Part shown: positions 1 to 6,512 of the stretch, piece after piece
How the letters are laid out: each line of letters starts with the position of its first letter
Numbering within the stretch: position 1 is the first letter of the stretch
Assembly: GCA_012512265.1 (NCBI GenBank)
Contig: JAAZEM010000143.1
Coordinates: 1-46,777, forward strand
Length of the DNA: 46,777 bases
Reading direction: 5' to 3'
Origin: Armatimonadota bacterium
GTDB taxonomy: Bacteria > Armatimonadota > JAAZEB01
Made by a program: the position numbers and the translations under genes
Notes under the pieces: model-generated
Told to the model about the DNA's origin: nothing
The model's input: only the letters and a program-made list of their open reading frames with translations
Databases searched by the model: none

Positions 1-68
1 GCCGCGCGCCGGGTTGCGCAATGCCTCCGAGGCTTCGGATTCCTTATCTCGGAATCCCAGGATCCCCG
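1..68 (+). repeat. Truncated end of the dispersed palindromic repeat family
   Basis: The first 68 bases match the terminal module of the repeat seen complete at 12857-13107. Shared blocks are CGCGCCGGGTTGCG, then a CTTCGGATTCC-like block, then TATCTCGGAATCCC(A)GG and GATCC. The rest of the element would lie to the left of the window. The same terminal block recurs inverted at about 46402-46440. No gene is seen here. Confidence 0.6.
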
Positions 69-115
69 CTCACGGCGCGACGATTCGCCTTGCCACGCGA
101 TAGCAACGATGCCGA

Positions 116-1297
116 TCAGGGCATGAATAGGGGCACTCCATAATGGCCGGCCAGGAAGGTGAGGAGCGTGACGGAGAAGTAGACCCCTGCGGCAACCTGC
201 AAGATCCCCATATGCCAGATACGCGTGGGAAGCGACGCCCGGACTCCCGGTGAGTGTGCATACTTGGCGAGTAGCTCCTCTGCGGCGGCAATCGCGCTAC
301 GAATCTGCTTCGGCGACGCGGGTTTTGTGGTGACGTAGTTCTGAAGCTCATCGCCCAGTACCCGCCACCAAAGCACAATCGCCACCGCGGCGGCGGTATA
401 CCGTATCCACCACACCGATATGGGAAGCCCATTCCCAAACAGAACCAGGAGCACGCCCACGGCGAAGAAGCGCGTACCACACCGGGGATGGACTCGGGGC
501 ATGCGCGCCACGCTCTCCGGGGTGAGCGGGCAGTCCCGCTCGATGGCGTGGACAACCTGGTGCTCGGCGGCATGGCAGCCGGTCAGTGGCAGCAGACGAA
601 ACAGGAGCGCGAATAAGGCCAGCGCGATAATGGGGAGAATGTGGCCCCAGATGTCGTACGGATTCAGGTCCAGCCACTGCGCGGGCACCGAGTTGAGACT
701 GGCACGAATTGGAAAGAGGGTCGTACGCTCCAGGCCATAGATCAAGAGCCCCATCAAGACGCTGACTACGACGGTTGCCGATCCGATGGCCGCGCCGGTG
801 AGTGCCAGGCCAAGGCTGCCGCGCGCGCCGGCGCTGAAGACGCCCGTGGTCAGGTAGACCCCGAGGGGCGTTGCCATTCCCCCAATCGAGGGGGGGCGTG
901 CCTTCTGGAGCAGGGCCCCCGCCACGTCTGCCTGATCCACCATGCCGAGGTAGAGACCATCGGCGCGGATGACCGGCAACGAACCGCCGTGATGGCGTAG
1001 CAGCGAGAGGGCCTCTTCCAGCGAGGCATCGGCTGGGAGCGCGGGGGATGTGGAGAGCACCGATTCGTCGATGGAGAGAAGGCGGATCTCCTCGGGCGAG
1101 ATGCCGTCCTGCAAGACGGTCTGGGCGGCGCTGCCAAGAGTGGCCGCGGTGACCACCCCAACCAGGCGACCTTCCACTGCCACGGGAACCCGGTCGAATG
1201 GCACGGACCGGATCACCTCGGTAGCCCGGGCAAGGGTATCCTCGGGAGCGAGCGGCTCCAGCGGGCGCGCCAGACTCCCGATGCGCAATTGATCCAT
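116..1297 (-). CDS. CBS-domain-pair / DUF1385 membrane protein
   Basis: Predicted integral membrane protein of 393 residues. Residues 1-130 look like a pair of CBS motifs, which usually bind adenine nucleotides. Residues from about 135 onward match DUF1385: a degenerate GGMATPLGVYL entry motif, hydrophobic helices, a CHAAEHQVVHAIE block and the HPRCGTRFF motif, with further membrane segments to the C-terminus. DUF1385 proteins are uncharacterised membrane proteins often encoded next to ribosomal or release-factor genes, which fits the divergent bL28 gene. A TTG three codons upstream (1304-1306) could also start translation, but a GGAGAGA stretch lies too close to it, so I chose the ATG at 1295-1297. 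The N-terminal CBS pair on DUF1385 is the odd feature. The function is unknown. Confidence 0.8.
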   Translation of the reverse strand: MDQLRIGSLARPLEPLAPEDTLARATEVIRSVPFDRVPVAVEGRLVGVVTAATLGSAAQTVLQDGISPEEIRLLSIDESVLSTSPALPADASLEEALSLLRHHGGSLPVIRADGLYLGMVDQADVAGALLQKARPPSIGGMATPLGVYLTTGVFSAGARGSLGLALTGAAIGSATVVVSVLMGLLIYGLERTTLFPIRASLNSVPAQWLDLNPYDIWGHILPIIALALFALLFRLLPLTGCHAAEHQVVHAIERDCPLTPESVARMPRVHPRCGTRFFAVGVLLVLFGNGLPISVWWIRYTAAAVAIVLWWRVLGDELQNYVTTKPASPKQIRSAIAAAEELLAKYAHSPGVRASLPTRIWHMGILQVAAGVYFSVTLLTFLAGHYGVPLFMP

Positions 1298-1300
1298 CGC

Positions 1301-1329
1301 TTGCAATCTCTCCGCGTATATGTTATCAT
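1301..1329 (+). promoter_or_regulatory. Candidate sigma70-type promoter for rpmB
   Basis: TTGCAA at 1301-1306 and TATCAT at 1324-1329 are separated by 17 bases. Transcription would begin near 1336 and leave a leader of about 180 nt before rpmB. The -35 box overlaps the 5' end of the divergent gene, so this call is tentative. Confidence 0.35.
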
Positions 1330-1515
1330 AATCCGGCCTGTGAAGGCAATGAAATGGGGTTGCATCCGAAGCCGCAAGCGGATTACCGTGAGCCTTGGCT
1401 TAAGGGGCGAGCCCGCCCAGGCCTGCCGGTCGGGTTGTTCCCTGCAATTGCTTGCGGCTGGTTTGGTCCCTGGGGCGCGTGCTTTGAGCATTGGCAAGCC
1501 TGAAAGGATACGGAT

Positions 1516-1731
1516 ATGGCTAAGGTCTGTGAGTTTTGTGGGAAGAAGCCCATGTATGGGCAGAATATTCGCCACGTGCACTCCGGGGGATGGGCGCGCC
1601 GCGCACCGCGTACCAAGCGCCGCTTCCTGCCGAACCTCCAGAGCGTGCACGCCTTGGTGAATGGAACGCAGAAGAAGGTTCGCGTCTGCACCAAGTGCCT
1701 GAAGAAGCCCGGCCTGGTTGTGCGCGGTTGA
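1516..1731 (+). CDS. rpmB: 50S ribosomal protein L28 (bL28)
   Basis: Structural protein of the large ribosomal subunit, 71 residues, close to the short bacterial bL28 length. It starts [12 protein letters not shown] and has the [19 protein letters not shown] core typical of the family. Two Cys-x2-Cys pairs (residues 5/8 and 58/61) make this the zinc-binding form of bL28 rather than the Cys-less form that zinc-limited cells can use. The start is supported by a GAAAGGAT-type ribosome binding site 8-10 bases upstream. The gene stands alone, divergent from the CBS-DUF1385 gene and followed by a strong hairpin terminator. Confidence 0.97.
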   Translation: MAKVCEFCGKKPMYGQNIRHVHSGGWARRAPRTKRRFLPNLQSVHALVNGTQKKVRVCTKCLKKPGLVVRG

Positions 1732-1756
1732 TCCCGCTCACCAGACTCGGTACAGT

Positions 1757-1801
1757 GTTTCGGCCCCCAAAGCCTCCGCGGGAGGTTTCGGGGGCCGAAA
1801 C
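1757..1801. terminator. Bidirectional hairpin between rpmB and the GNAT gene
   Basis: The 21-base arms GTTTCGGCCCCCAAAGCCTCC and GGAGGTTTCGGGGGCCGAAAC (1757-1777 and 1781-1801) pair around a 3-base loop, with one mismatch and one G-U pair. It lies 26 bases after the rpmB stop and 52 bases beyond the end of the convergent GNAT gene, so it can serve both. There is no long T-tract. Confidence 0.75.
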
Positions 1802-1852
1802 GGTGAATCAGGCTCCCTCCAGTGACGACGCCGGCCGGTGGTGGTGCGCTCC

Positions 1853-2473
1853 CTATTCGCGCAAGGCATGCTCCAGGGCGGCATCGAAGCCGTGGGCGCT
1901 GCTATCCAGCGTGCAACGGAAGAAGCCCGTCTCGGTATCCTCTTCGATGCGGGCGCCCAGACGTGACCAGACGCGCCAGGTGGCGGTCTGTTGGCGTGGG
2001 ATGCGCGCGTGGAACTGGCGCAATCCCCGTCCTGCGGCATAACGCGCCAGGAGCGCGAATGCCTCGGCGGCATAGCCTCTGCCCCACGCGCTGCTAGCTA
2101 GCCAGAAGCCAACTCGGCCGGCGCCCTGGTTGATATCGACATCGTAAAGCGTAATCAACCCGATTGCCTCGCCATCCGGACCGGCGATCGCGTACGCGAC
2201 GCCGTTGCGCTCCTCGCACCATGCTCTCAGGTTGTGCAGAAACTCGGCGCCGGCGGCTGTTGCTACGCGACGAGGCAGGTCCGGGGTTTGCTCGAGCTGT
2301 CTTCCAAGGAGCGTATCGCCCCTTTGAATGAGGGCGAGTCGGTGGCAACACTCTGGCGTTGGTGTGGTGAGGCTCACACGCGGGCCATAGAAGGGGCCTG
2401 CCAGTCGCGCGCTTTGAAGCAGGCGGCTATCGGCGGGCCGTGGCGGGCGCTCCTGGTGTTCCTCCATTGGCAT
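1853..2473 (-). CDS. GNAT-family N-acetyltransferase (RimJ/RimL-like)
   Basis: Predicted acetyl-CoA-dependent N-acetyltransferase of 206 residues. Features of the GNAT fold are a GEAIGLITLYDVD strand pair, GRVGFWLASSAWGRGYAAEA (the strand 4 / helix 3 acetyl-CoA pyrophosphate-binding motif) and a late IPRQQTATWRVWSRLGAR segment where family members usually have an N-x-x-S-x-x-x-x-x-K/R-G-F-like block. The overall pattern suggests a RimJ/RimL-type enzyme that acetylates a protein N-terminus or a small amine; the substrate cannot be read from sequence. I chose the ATG at 2471-2473 over an upstream in-frame start at 2515 because residues before it look like non-coding sequence. It is transcribed towards the shared hairpin at 1757-1801. 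Confidence 0.75.
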   Translation of the reverse strand: MPMEEHQERPPRPADSRLLQSARLAGPFYGPRVSLTTPTPECCHRLALIQRGDTLLGRQLEQTPDLPRRVATAAGAEFLHNLRAWCEERNGVAYAIAGPDGEAIGLITLYDVDINQGAGRVGFWLASSAWGRGYAAEAFALLARYAAGRGLRQFHARIPRQQTATWRVWSRLGARIEEDTETGFFRCTLDSSAHGFDAALEHALRE

Positions 2474-2554
2474 TGCCTGATCCCCCCGGTGCGCGCGGGG
2501 TCGCACTCTCCCCAATTATTGCCCAATGGCGGGGTCGGCAAACCAGTCAATGCA

Positions 2555-2587
2555 GGGAGCCGCGTGCCAATCCGGCACGCGGCTCCC
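2555..2587 (-). terminator. Perfect hairpin downstream of the thioredoxin-like gene
   Basis: A 14-bp perfect stem, GGGAGCCGCGTGCC / GGCACGCGGCTCCC, with loop AATCC begins 17 bases past the stop of the minus-strand redox pair. No clear T-tract follows on the minus strand, so it may stabilise the 3' end or terminate weakly. Confidence 0.6.
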
Positions 2588-2604
2588 CGGTCAGATATGT
2601 CAGA

Positions 2605-3066
2605 TCATGCGTTCGCGGAAGCGGCGGCCCCTAGAACACGCTCGATCGCCTGTTCGATCATTTTCTGCCCGCGGTCGCCCGCCTGGTAGTGGACCAACTT
2701 GCCGTCCGCGTTGAAGAGGTAGAACGACGGGACGAACTTGTTCTCCCAGGCATCGACGATGCGGAAGTCGTTGTCGATCGCTACCGGATGGGTGATCCCG
2801 CACTTCTCGATAGCCTGCTTTATCGCGGCAACGTCTGTATCCGCCTCGCAGCGTGCCTGGTGGACGCTGATCACCTGGAGGCCGCGCGACGCGTGCCGTT
2901 GGTGCCAGGCGACCACAGTCGGCATCATCTCGTGGCAGCTATGGCAACTCAGCGCCCAGAAGTGGACCAGGAGCGGTCGTCCGGCGAGATCGGCCGACCC
3001 CACCGGGCCGCTGTTCACCCATTCGGTTGCCCCGTCCAACGGGGGCAACGCCGATCCGATACGCAT
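2605..3066 (-). CDS. Thioredoxin-fold thiol-disulfide protein (TlpA/redoxin-like)
   Basis: 153-residue thioredoxin-fold protein. The active site is CHSC at residues 41-44 in the context VHFWALSCHSCHEMMP, followed by the cis-proline region FVPSFYLFNADGKLVHYQAG typical of TlpA/ResA-like redoxins. No signal peptide is visible, so it probably works in the cytoplasm. The ATG at 3064-3066 lies 4 bases after the peroxiredoxin stop, implying translational coupling. The natural reading is that this protein reduces the peroxiredoxin, or acts as a second thiol peroxidase or reductase in the same response. An upstream in-frame extension through the peroxiredoxin gene is low-complexity and was discarded. 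Confidence 0.8.
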   Translation of the reverse strand: MRIGSALPPLDGATEWVNSGPVGSADLAGRPLLVHFWALSCHSCHEMMPTVVAWHQRHASRGLQVISVHQARCEADTDVAAIKQAIEKCGITHPVAIDNDFRIVDAWENKFVPSFYLFNADGKLVHYQAGDRGQKMIEQAIERVLGAAASANA

Positions 3067-3070
3067 GCGC

Positions 3071-3616
3071 TTATCCCCCCAATGTCTTCTGGCCTGGGCG
3101 CCAATCCGCGGGGCAGAGCCCGCCTGTCTGCAGTGCCTGGAGCACCCGCAGGACCTCATCCACGCTGCGGCCCACGTTGAGCGAGTGGATGGTGGCGAAC
3201 TGGAGCACGCCTTCCGGGTCGATGATGAAAAGCCCGCGGAGGGCCACTCCCTGATCCTCGAGAAGCACGCCATAGTCGCGCGCGACCGAGTGAGTCATAT
3301 CCGCGGCGATGGGGTAGCGGAGACCGGCGATCCCGTTCTGGTCGCGGGGCGTGTTTGCCCAGGCCTTATGGCTGTAGATGCTGTCGGTGCTGGCGCCCAA
3401 CACCTCTGCACCGATCTCCTGGAACTCGTCCAGCCGGTCGCTCAACGCGGTGATCTCCGTCGGACAGACGAAAGTGAAATCCAACGGGTACCAGAAGAAG
3501 ACCAACCACTTTCCCCGATAGTCCGAGAGCTTGACCGTTTTTGCCGTGTTGGTCGGGTCGTTAGGATCAAACACCGGCAGCTCGAATTCTGGAGCTTTCG
3601 ATCCTACGAGCGGCAT
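3071..3616 (-). CDS. Peroxiredoxin (AhpC/Prx1 family)
   Basis: Thiol peroxidase that reduces hydrogen peroxide and organic hydroperoxides, 181 residues. The peroxidatic cysteine is Cys51 in DFTFVCPTEI, with the supporting FWYPLDF segment before it. The second, resolving cysteine is Cys168 in GGLCPADWRPG, as in 2-Cys AhpC-type enzymes. The C-terminal tail is short and there is no YF motif, suggesting a form resistant to overoxidation (inference). It is the first gene of a two-gene unit with the thioredoxin-like protein 4 bases downstream. Confidence 0.93.
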   Translation of the reverse strand: MPLVGSKAPEFELPVFDPNDPTNTAKTVKLSDYRGKWLVFFWYPLDFTFVCPTEITALSDRLDEFQEIGAEVLGASTDSIYSHKAWANTPRDQNGIAGLRYPIAADMTHSVARDYGVLLEDQGVALRGLFIIDPEGVLQFATIHSLNVGRSVDEVLRVLQALQTGGLCPADWRPGQKTLGG

Positions 3617-4155
3617 GTTTCAACTCCTCTCAAAGCGCGCGGTCGTGTGGCGGACTTCTAGCTCCGGCACACGCGGCAGCGCCGCACGCCGACACCGTGG
3701 CAACGGCTGGCTCGGATCCCAGCATCGTTGCGGCATGGCCCAACTCGGGGGCGATGGAGCTCTAGCGATCTGTCCAGCACCCTCCAGTAACGCCTATACG
3801 CAACCGCCCCACGCGGGAAAACCGCCTGTCATCGCGGCGACTCCCGCGTTCTCGGTTCAATTTCACTCTAGTACACCACGGGCTCTCCTGTAAAGCGCCC
3901 CTGCCGCTGCCAGAAAGGGCTTACGCCTGCTGAACCCACCCTAGTTTACCCATTCTGACGGGCATCCATGCGCGCATGCCTCACCCAACCGTGGGGGCTC
4001 CACCCGGGCGCGCCCCCGCCTCCCCATCCACGGTATCGATGCCGGCCGGCAGAGCAAGCCGGATCCCGATCTCGGAGCGCGGAATCCTTTAGGAGAGCGC
4101 CGGCAACCGCCCGGACTGGGCTCATCCCGGAATCCCAGGCGGCGCGGTGGTCGCC
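3617..4155. other. Intergenic region with a degenerate repeat relative
   Basis: Together with the ppiC leader, about 800 bases separate the divergent peroxiredoxin and ppiC genes. Long reading frames here have no recognisable protein features. The segment at about 4015-4140 contains CCCATCCACGGTATCGATG, GATCTCGGAGCGCGGAATCC and CATCCCGGAATCCCAGG, which resemble modules of the dispersed repeat (compare 44861-44876 and 13081-13107). I read it as an old, decayed copy. I see no RNA gene. Confidence 0.4.
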
Positions 4156-4185
4156 TTGACAAAAGCAAGGTGATACCAGTATCAT
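4156..4185 (+). promoter_or_regulatory. Sigma70-type promoter for the ppiC operon
   Basis: TTGACA at 4156-4161 and TATCAT at 4180-4185 are separated by 18 bases; an overlapping CATAAT could also serve as -10. Initiation near 4192 would give an unusually long leader of about 230 nt before the start codon at 4421. Confidence 0.6.
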
Positions 4186-4420
4186 AATGCCTGAGGGTGA
4201 CTGATGCCCGGCGCCGATTCTGGCCTCTTGTTTGCCAGGTGCGCACCCTGAATACTCGAAATACCACTCACGGTCGGGAATGAGGGGCTTCCAGATGTCG
4301 AACACGGTGGCGTGGCGTTGGACGAGCGCGCCTGATCTGCCGCTGGCCGAATCACAGGATGCCCCGCTACCTGCCAGTGGTTGTGCTGGCTGACCGTGCG
4401 GGGAAAGGCAAGCATCCGGT

Positions 4421-6007
4421 ATGGCGAATAGTAACCGTGTTGGTCCAAACCCAAAGAAAAAGCCGGCCGAGCCGGCCACCGTCAGCAAGAAGCGCGAGCG
4501 CCGCCCCGTATCGGCCACTTCGTCTATCACCTCGTTGACGGTCCTTCGCAATCGTCTTCAGCACCTGACCCGTTGGATTTTCATCGGCCTGGGCGTTGTG
4601 CTGGTCCTGGGCTTTGGGCTTGTTTCGGTGCCCAATATGCGCACCGAGACGCAAGGCACTGGAGACGTCGCCAAAGTCAATAGGAAAGTGATCGAGCGCG
4701 AGCCGTTCGAGGCCTTGGTCCGCCAGACGCTCGATTCGCCCTACTCCTTCATGAGCGGCCCCACTCAGGAGCTGGCGGTGCGCAACATGCTTCTCGACCA
4801 GGAGGTCGACCGCATCCTGAAGCTGGATGCCGCGCGCCGCGAGAGGAACAAGGTGGGGCGGCAGCAGCTGGCAGAGCGGATCGACCAAGCGGTAGAGTCT
4901 GTTATCCAGCAGCAGAAGAGCTACTACAAGACCGAAGAAGCTTTCAAGGAGAAGTACCTCAAGAAGCGGATGAAGGTCAAGGATGAGACGGAGCTGCGCC
5001 AGAAGATCCGCAAGGAGATCAGCCCAGACTGGGTGAAGGCGACGCGCGAGCAGATCCTCATCGAGAACCTGGAGCGCAAGATCCGGAACCAGGCGAGCTC
5101 GCTCCCGCTGGATAAGGCGAAGCCGGAAGAGATCGAGTACCGCGTCCGCCACATCCTCATCAAGGCAGAGAACCGCTCTGACGCCAAGGCGAAGCAGGCG
5201 GCCCAGGCGATCCTCGACCAGCTCAAGGCCGGTGCCGATTTCGTCAAGCTGGCCAAGGAGAAGTCCGAGGACGAGGCCACCAAGACGCAGGGTGGCGATC
5301 TGGATTGGCTGGCCAAGGGTGGCTTCTATCAGTATCCAGAGCTCGAGCAGGTGGTGCTGGAGACGAAGCCCGGCCAGTTCAGCGGGCCGGTCAAGACGAG
5401 CCTCGGCTACCATATCGTGAAGGTGGAAGACCGCCGCTTTAGCCCCAGCAAGCACTGGGAGAACTATGTCGAGAACCTGAAGAAGAAGGCGAAGATCGAG
5501 GTCAAGGATCCGGTCCTCCTTGCCTACCGGCAGATGACGGCCGAGGCAAAGGACGATGCGGAGCGGAAGAAGAACCGCGAGAAGGCGATCGCGATGTTCG
5601 AGAAGGCGTTGGAGAAGGTATACGCGCCGGATACCCGCGCCGCGATCTACTACACGATCGGCACGCTCTATTCGCAGGACAATCAGACCGCCAAGGCGGC
5701 GGAAGCGTTTGGCCAGGCGTCGCAGGCCCGGCCGTCTCCCGAGATCAGCATGGCCCTGGGCGATGCCCAGAAGAAGCTGAACAAGAAGGAGGCCGCCATC
5801 GAGAGCTACAAGCTCGCTTCCGACATGGCGTCTGATACCTCTTCGCAGCAGCATTACTTCACGCATCTGATGCTGCAGAGCACCTTCACGGAGATGGGGC
5901 AGAAGGAACTCGCCGCGAAGGAAAAGGCCTGGATCGATGAGTTCATGAAGCAGCAGCAGAGCAGCGGCGGCTTTGGCTTCCCGGGGGGCACCTTCACGGT
6001 GCCGTAA
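4421..6007 (+). CDS. Membrane-anchored PpiC/SurA-type peptidyl-prolyl isomerase with C-terminal TPR
   Basis: Predicted extracytoplasmic foldase of 528 residues. A basic cytoplasmic N-terminus is followed by one membrane segment at about 53-70, a SurA-N-like helical region to about 230, and a parvulin rotamase domain at about 240-336 (YRVRHILIKAENR at the start, GGDLDWLAKGGF in the middle, SLGYHIVKVEDRR at the end). The remaining 190 residues are helical with TPR-like repeats (AIYYTIGTLYSQDNQTAKAAEA), ending in a Gly/Phe-rich tail. This resembles PrsA/SurA/PpiD chaperones that help secreted or envelope proteins fold. The window encodes many very large secreted enzymes that could be clients, but that is inference. 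It is first in a plus-strand run with fmdB-like and metG. Confidence 0.88.
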   Translation: MANSNRVGPNPKKKPAEPATVSKKRERRPVSATSSITSLTVLRNRLQHLTRWIFIGLGVVLVLGFGLVSVPNMRTETQGTGDVAKVNRKVIEREPFEALVRQTLDSPYSFMSGPTQELAVRNMLLDQEVDRILKLDAARRERNKVGRQQLAERIDQAVESVIQQQKSYYKTEEAFKEKYLKKRMKVKDETELRQKIRKEISPDWVKATREQILIENLERKIRNQASSLPLDKAKPEEIEYRVRHILIKAENRSDAKAKQAAQAILDQLKAGADFVKLAKEKSEDEATKTQGGDLDWLAKGGFYQYPELEQVVLETKPGQFSGPVKTSLGYHIVKVEDRRFSPSKHWENYVENLKKKAKIEVKDPVLLAYRQMTAEAKDDAERKKNREKAIAMFEKALEKVYAPDTRAAIYYTIGTLYSQDNQTAKAAEAFGQASQARPSPEISMALGDAQKKLNKKEAAIESYKLASDMASDTSSQQHYFTHLMLQSTFTEMGQKELAAKEKAWIDEFMKQQQSSGGFGFPGGTFTVP

Positions 6008-6119
6008 CCCCGGCTCGATGAGGAAGTAGGGGCGAAGCATCCGCGGGAACAACCGTCGGGGAATGAGCCGCGGTGTCTCGCCCCGCGGAGCTTCGCTCCT
6101 TTCGTGTACACCGTTTCGC

Positions 6120-6155
6120 GGGCAGCAGGTTCCCGGCGCCGCCGGCCTGCTGCCC
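6120..6155 (+). terminator. Hairpin between the ppiC-like and fmdB-like genes
   Basis: GGGCAGCAGG (6120-6129) pairs with CCTGCTGCCC (6146-6155), and an inner CCGGC/GCCGG stem sits between them. TCTTCTT follows. It could end the ppiC transcript or act as an attenuator, because it lies only 20 bases before the fmdB-like start codon. Confidence 0.5.
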
Positions 6156-6174
6156 TCTTCTTGGGGAGGATCGA

Positions 6175-6408
6175 ATGCCGCTCTATGAGATGAAGTGCGC
6201 CGACTGCCGGCACACGTTCGAAATCCTGACGCCGACCATGGCAGTGCCCGAGGGGCAGCAGTGCCCGGAGTGTGGCAGCACGGCGGTGCGCCGTCTCTTC
6301 TCGCCTTTCTACTCGAAGACGGCGCAGAAGGCGCACACCCCATCGCCGGAGGCGTGCCGCTCCTGCCCCGGTCGCGAGGCGGGATCGGGTTGCCCGTACG
6401 CTGAGTAG
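6175..6408 (+). CDS. FmdB-family zinc ribbon protein
   Basis: Small 77-residue protein that starts MPLYEMKCADCRHTFE, the hallmark of FmdB-type putative regulatory zinc ribbons. It has Cys-x2-Cys at the start, a second CPECGS pair, and a Cys-rich C-terminus (ACRSCPGREAGSGCPYA), as is common in this family. The biochemical role of FmdB proteins is not settled; they are named for a putative regulator of formamidase genes. The start is supported by GGGGAGGA 5 bases upstream. An in-frame extension upstream was rejected because it runs through the hairpin and lacks conservation. It sits between a foldase and metG. Confidence 0.88.
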   Translation: MPLYEMKCADCRHTFEILTPTMAVPEGQQCPECGSTAVRRLFSPFYSKTAQKAHTPSPEACRSCPGREAGSGCPYAE

Positions 6409-6512
6409 GCAATCCCCGAGAGGCCAGGAGGAGCGAGCGCCGGGGCGGCATCGCCGCTTCGCGCCGCACTCTGGGGCGGATTCCCCCGGGAACCCCGTGG
6501 CGGGAGAGATAC

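Noticed and set aside
4280..4393. 37-codon leader peptide in the ppiC leader
   Set aside because: The ribosome binding site is poor and the residue content gives no regulatory clue such as a run of one amino acid.
3946..4551. Minus-strand frame between the peroxiredoxin and ppiC-like genes
   Set aside because: It is low-complexity, overlaps the ppiC promoter and 5' end, and includes decayed repeat sequence.
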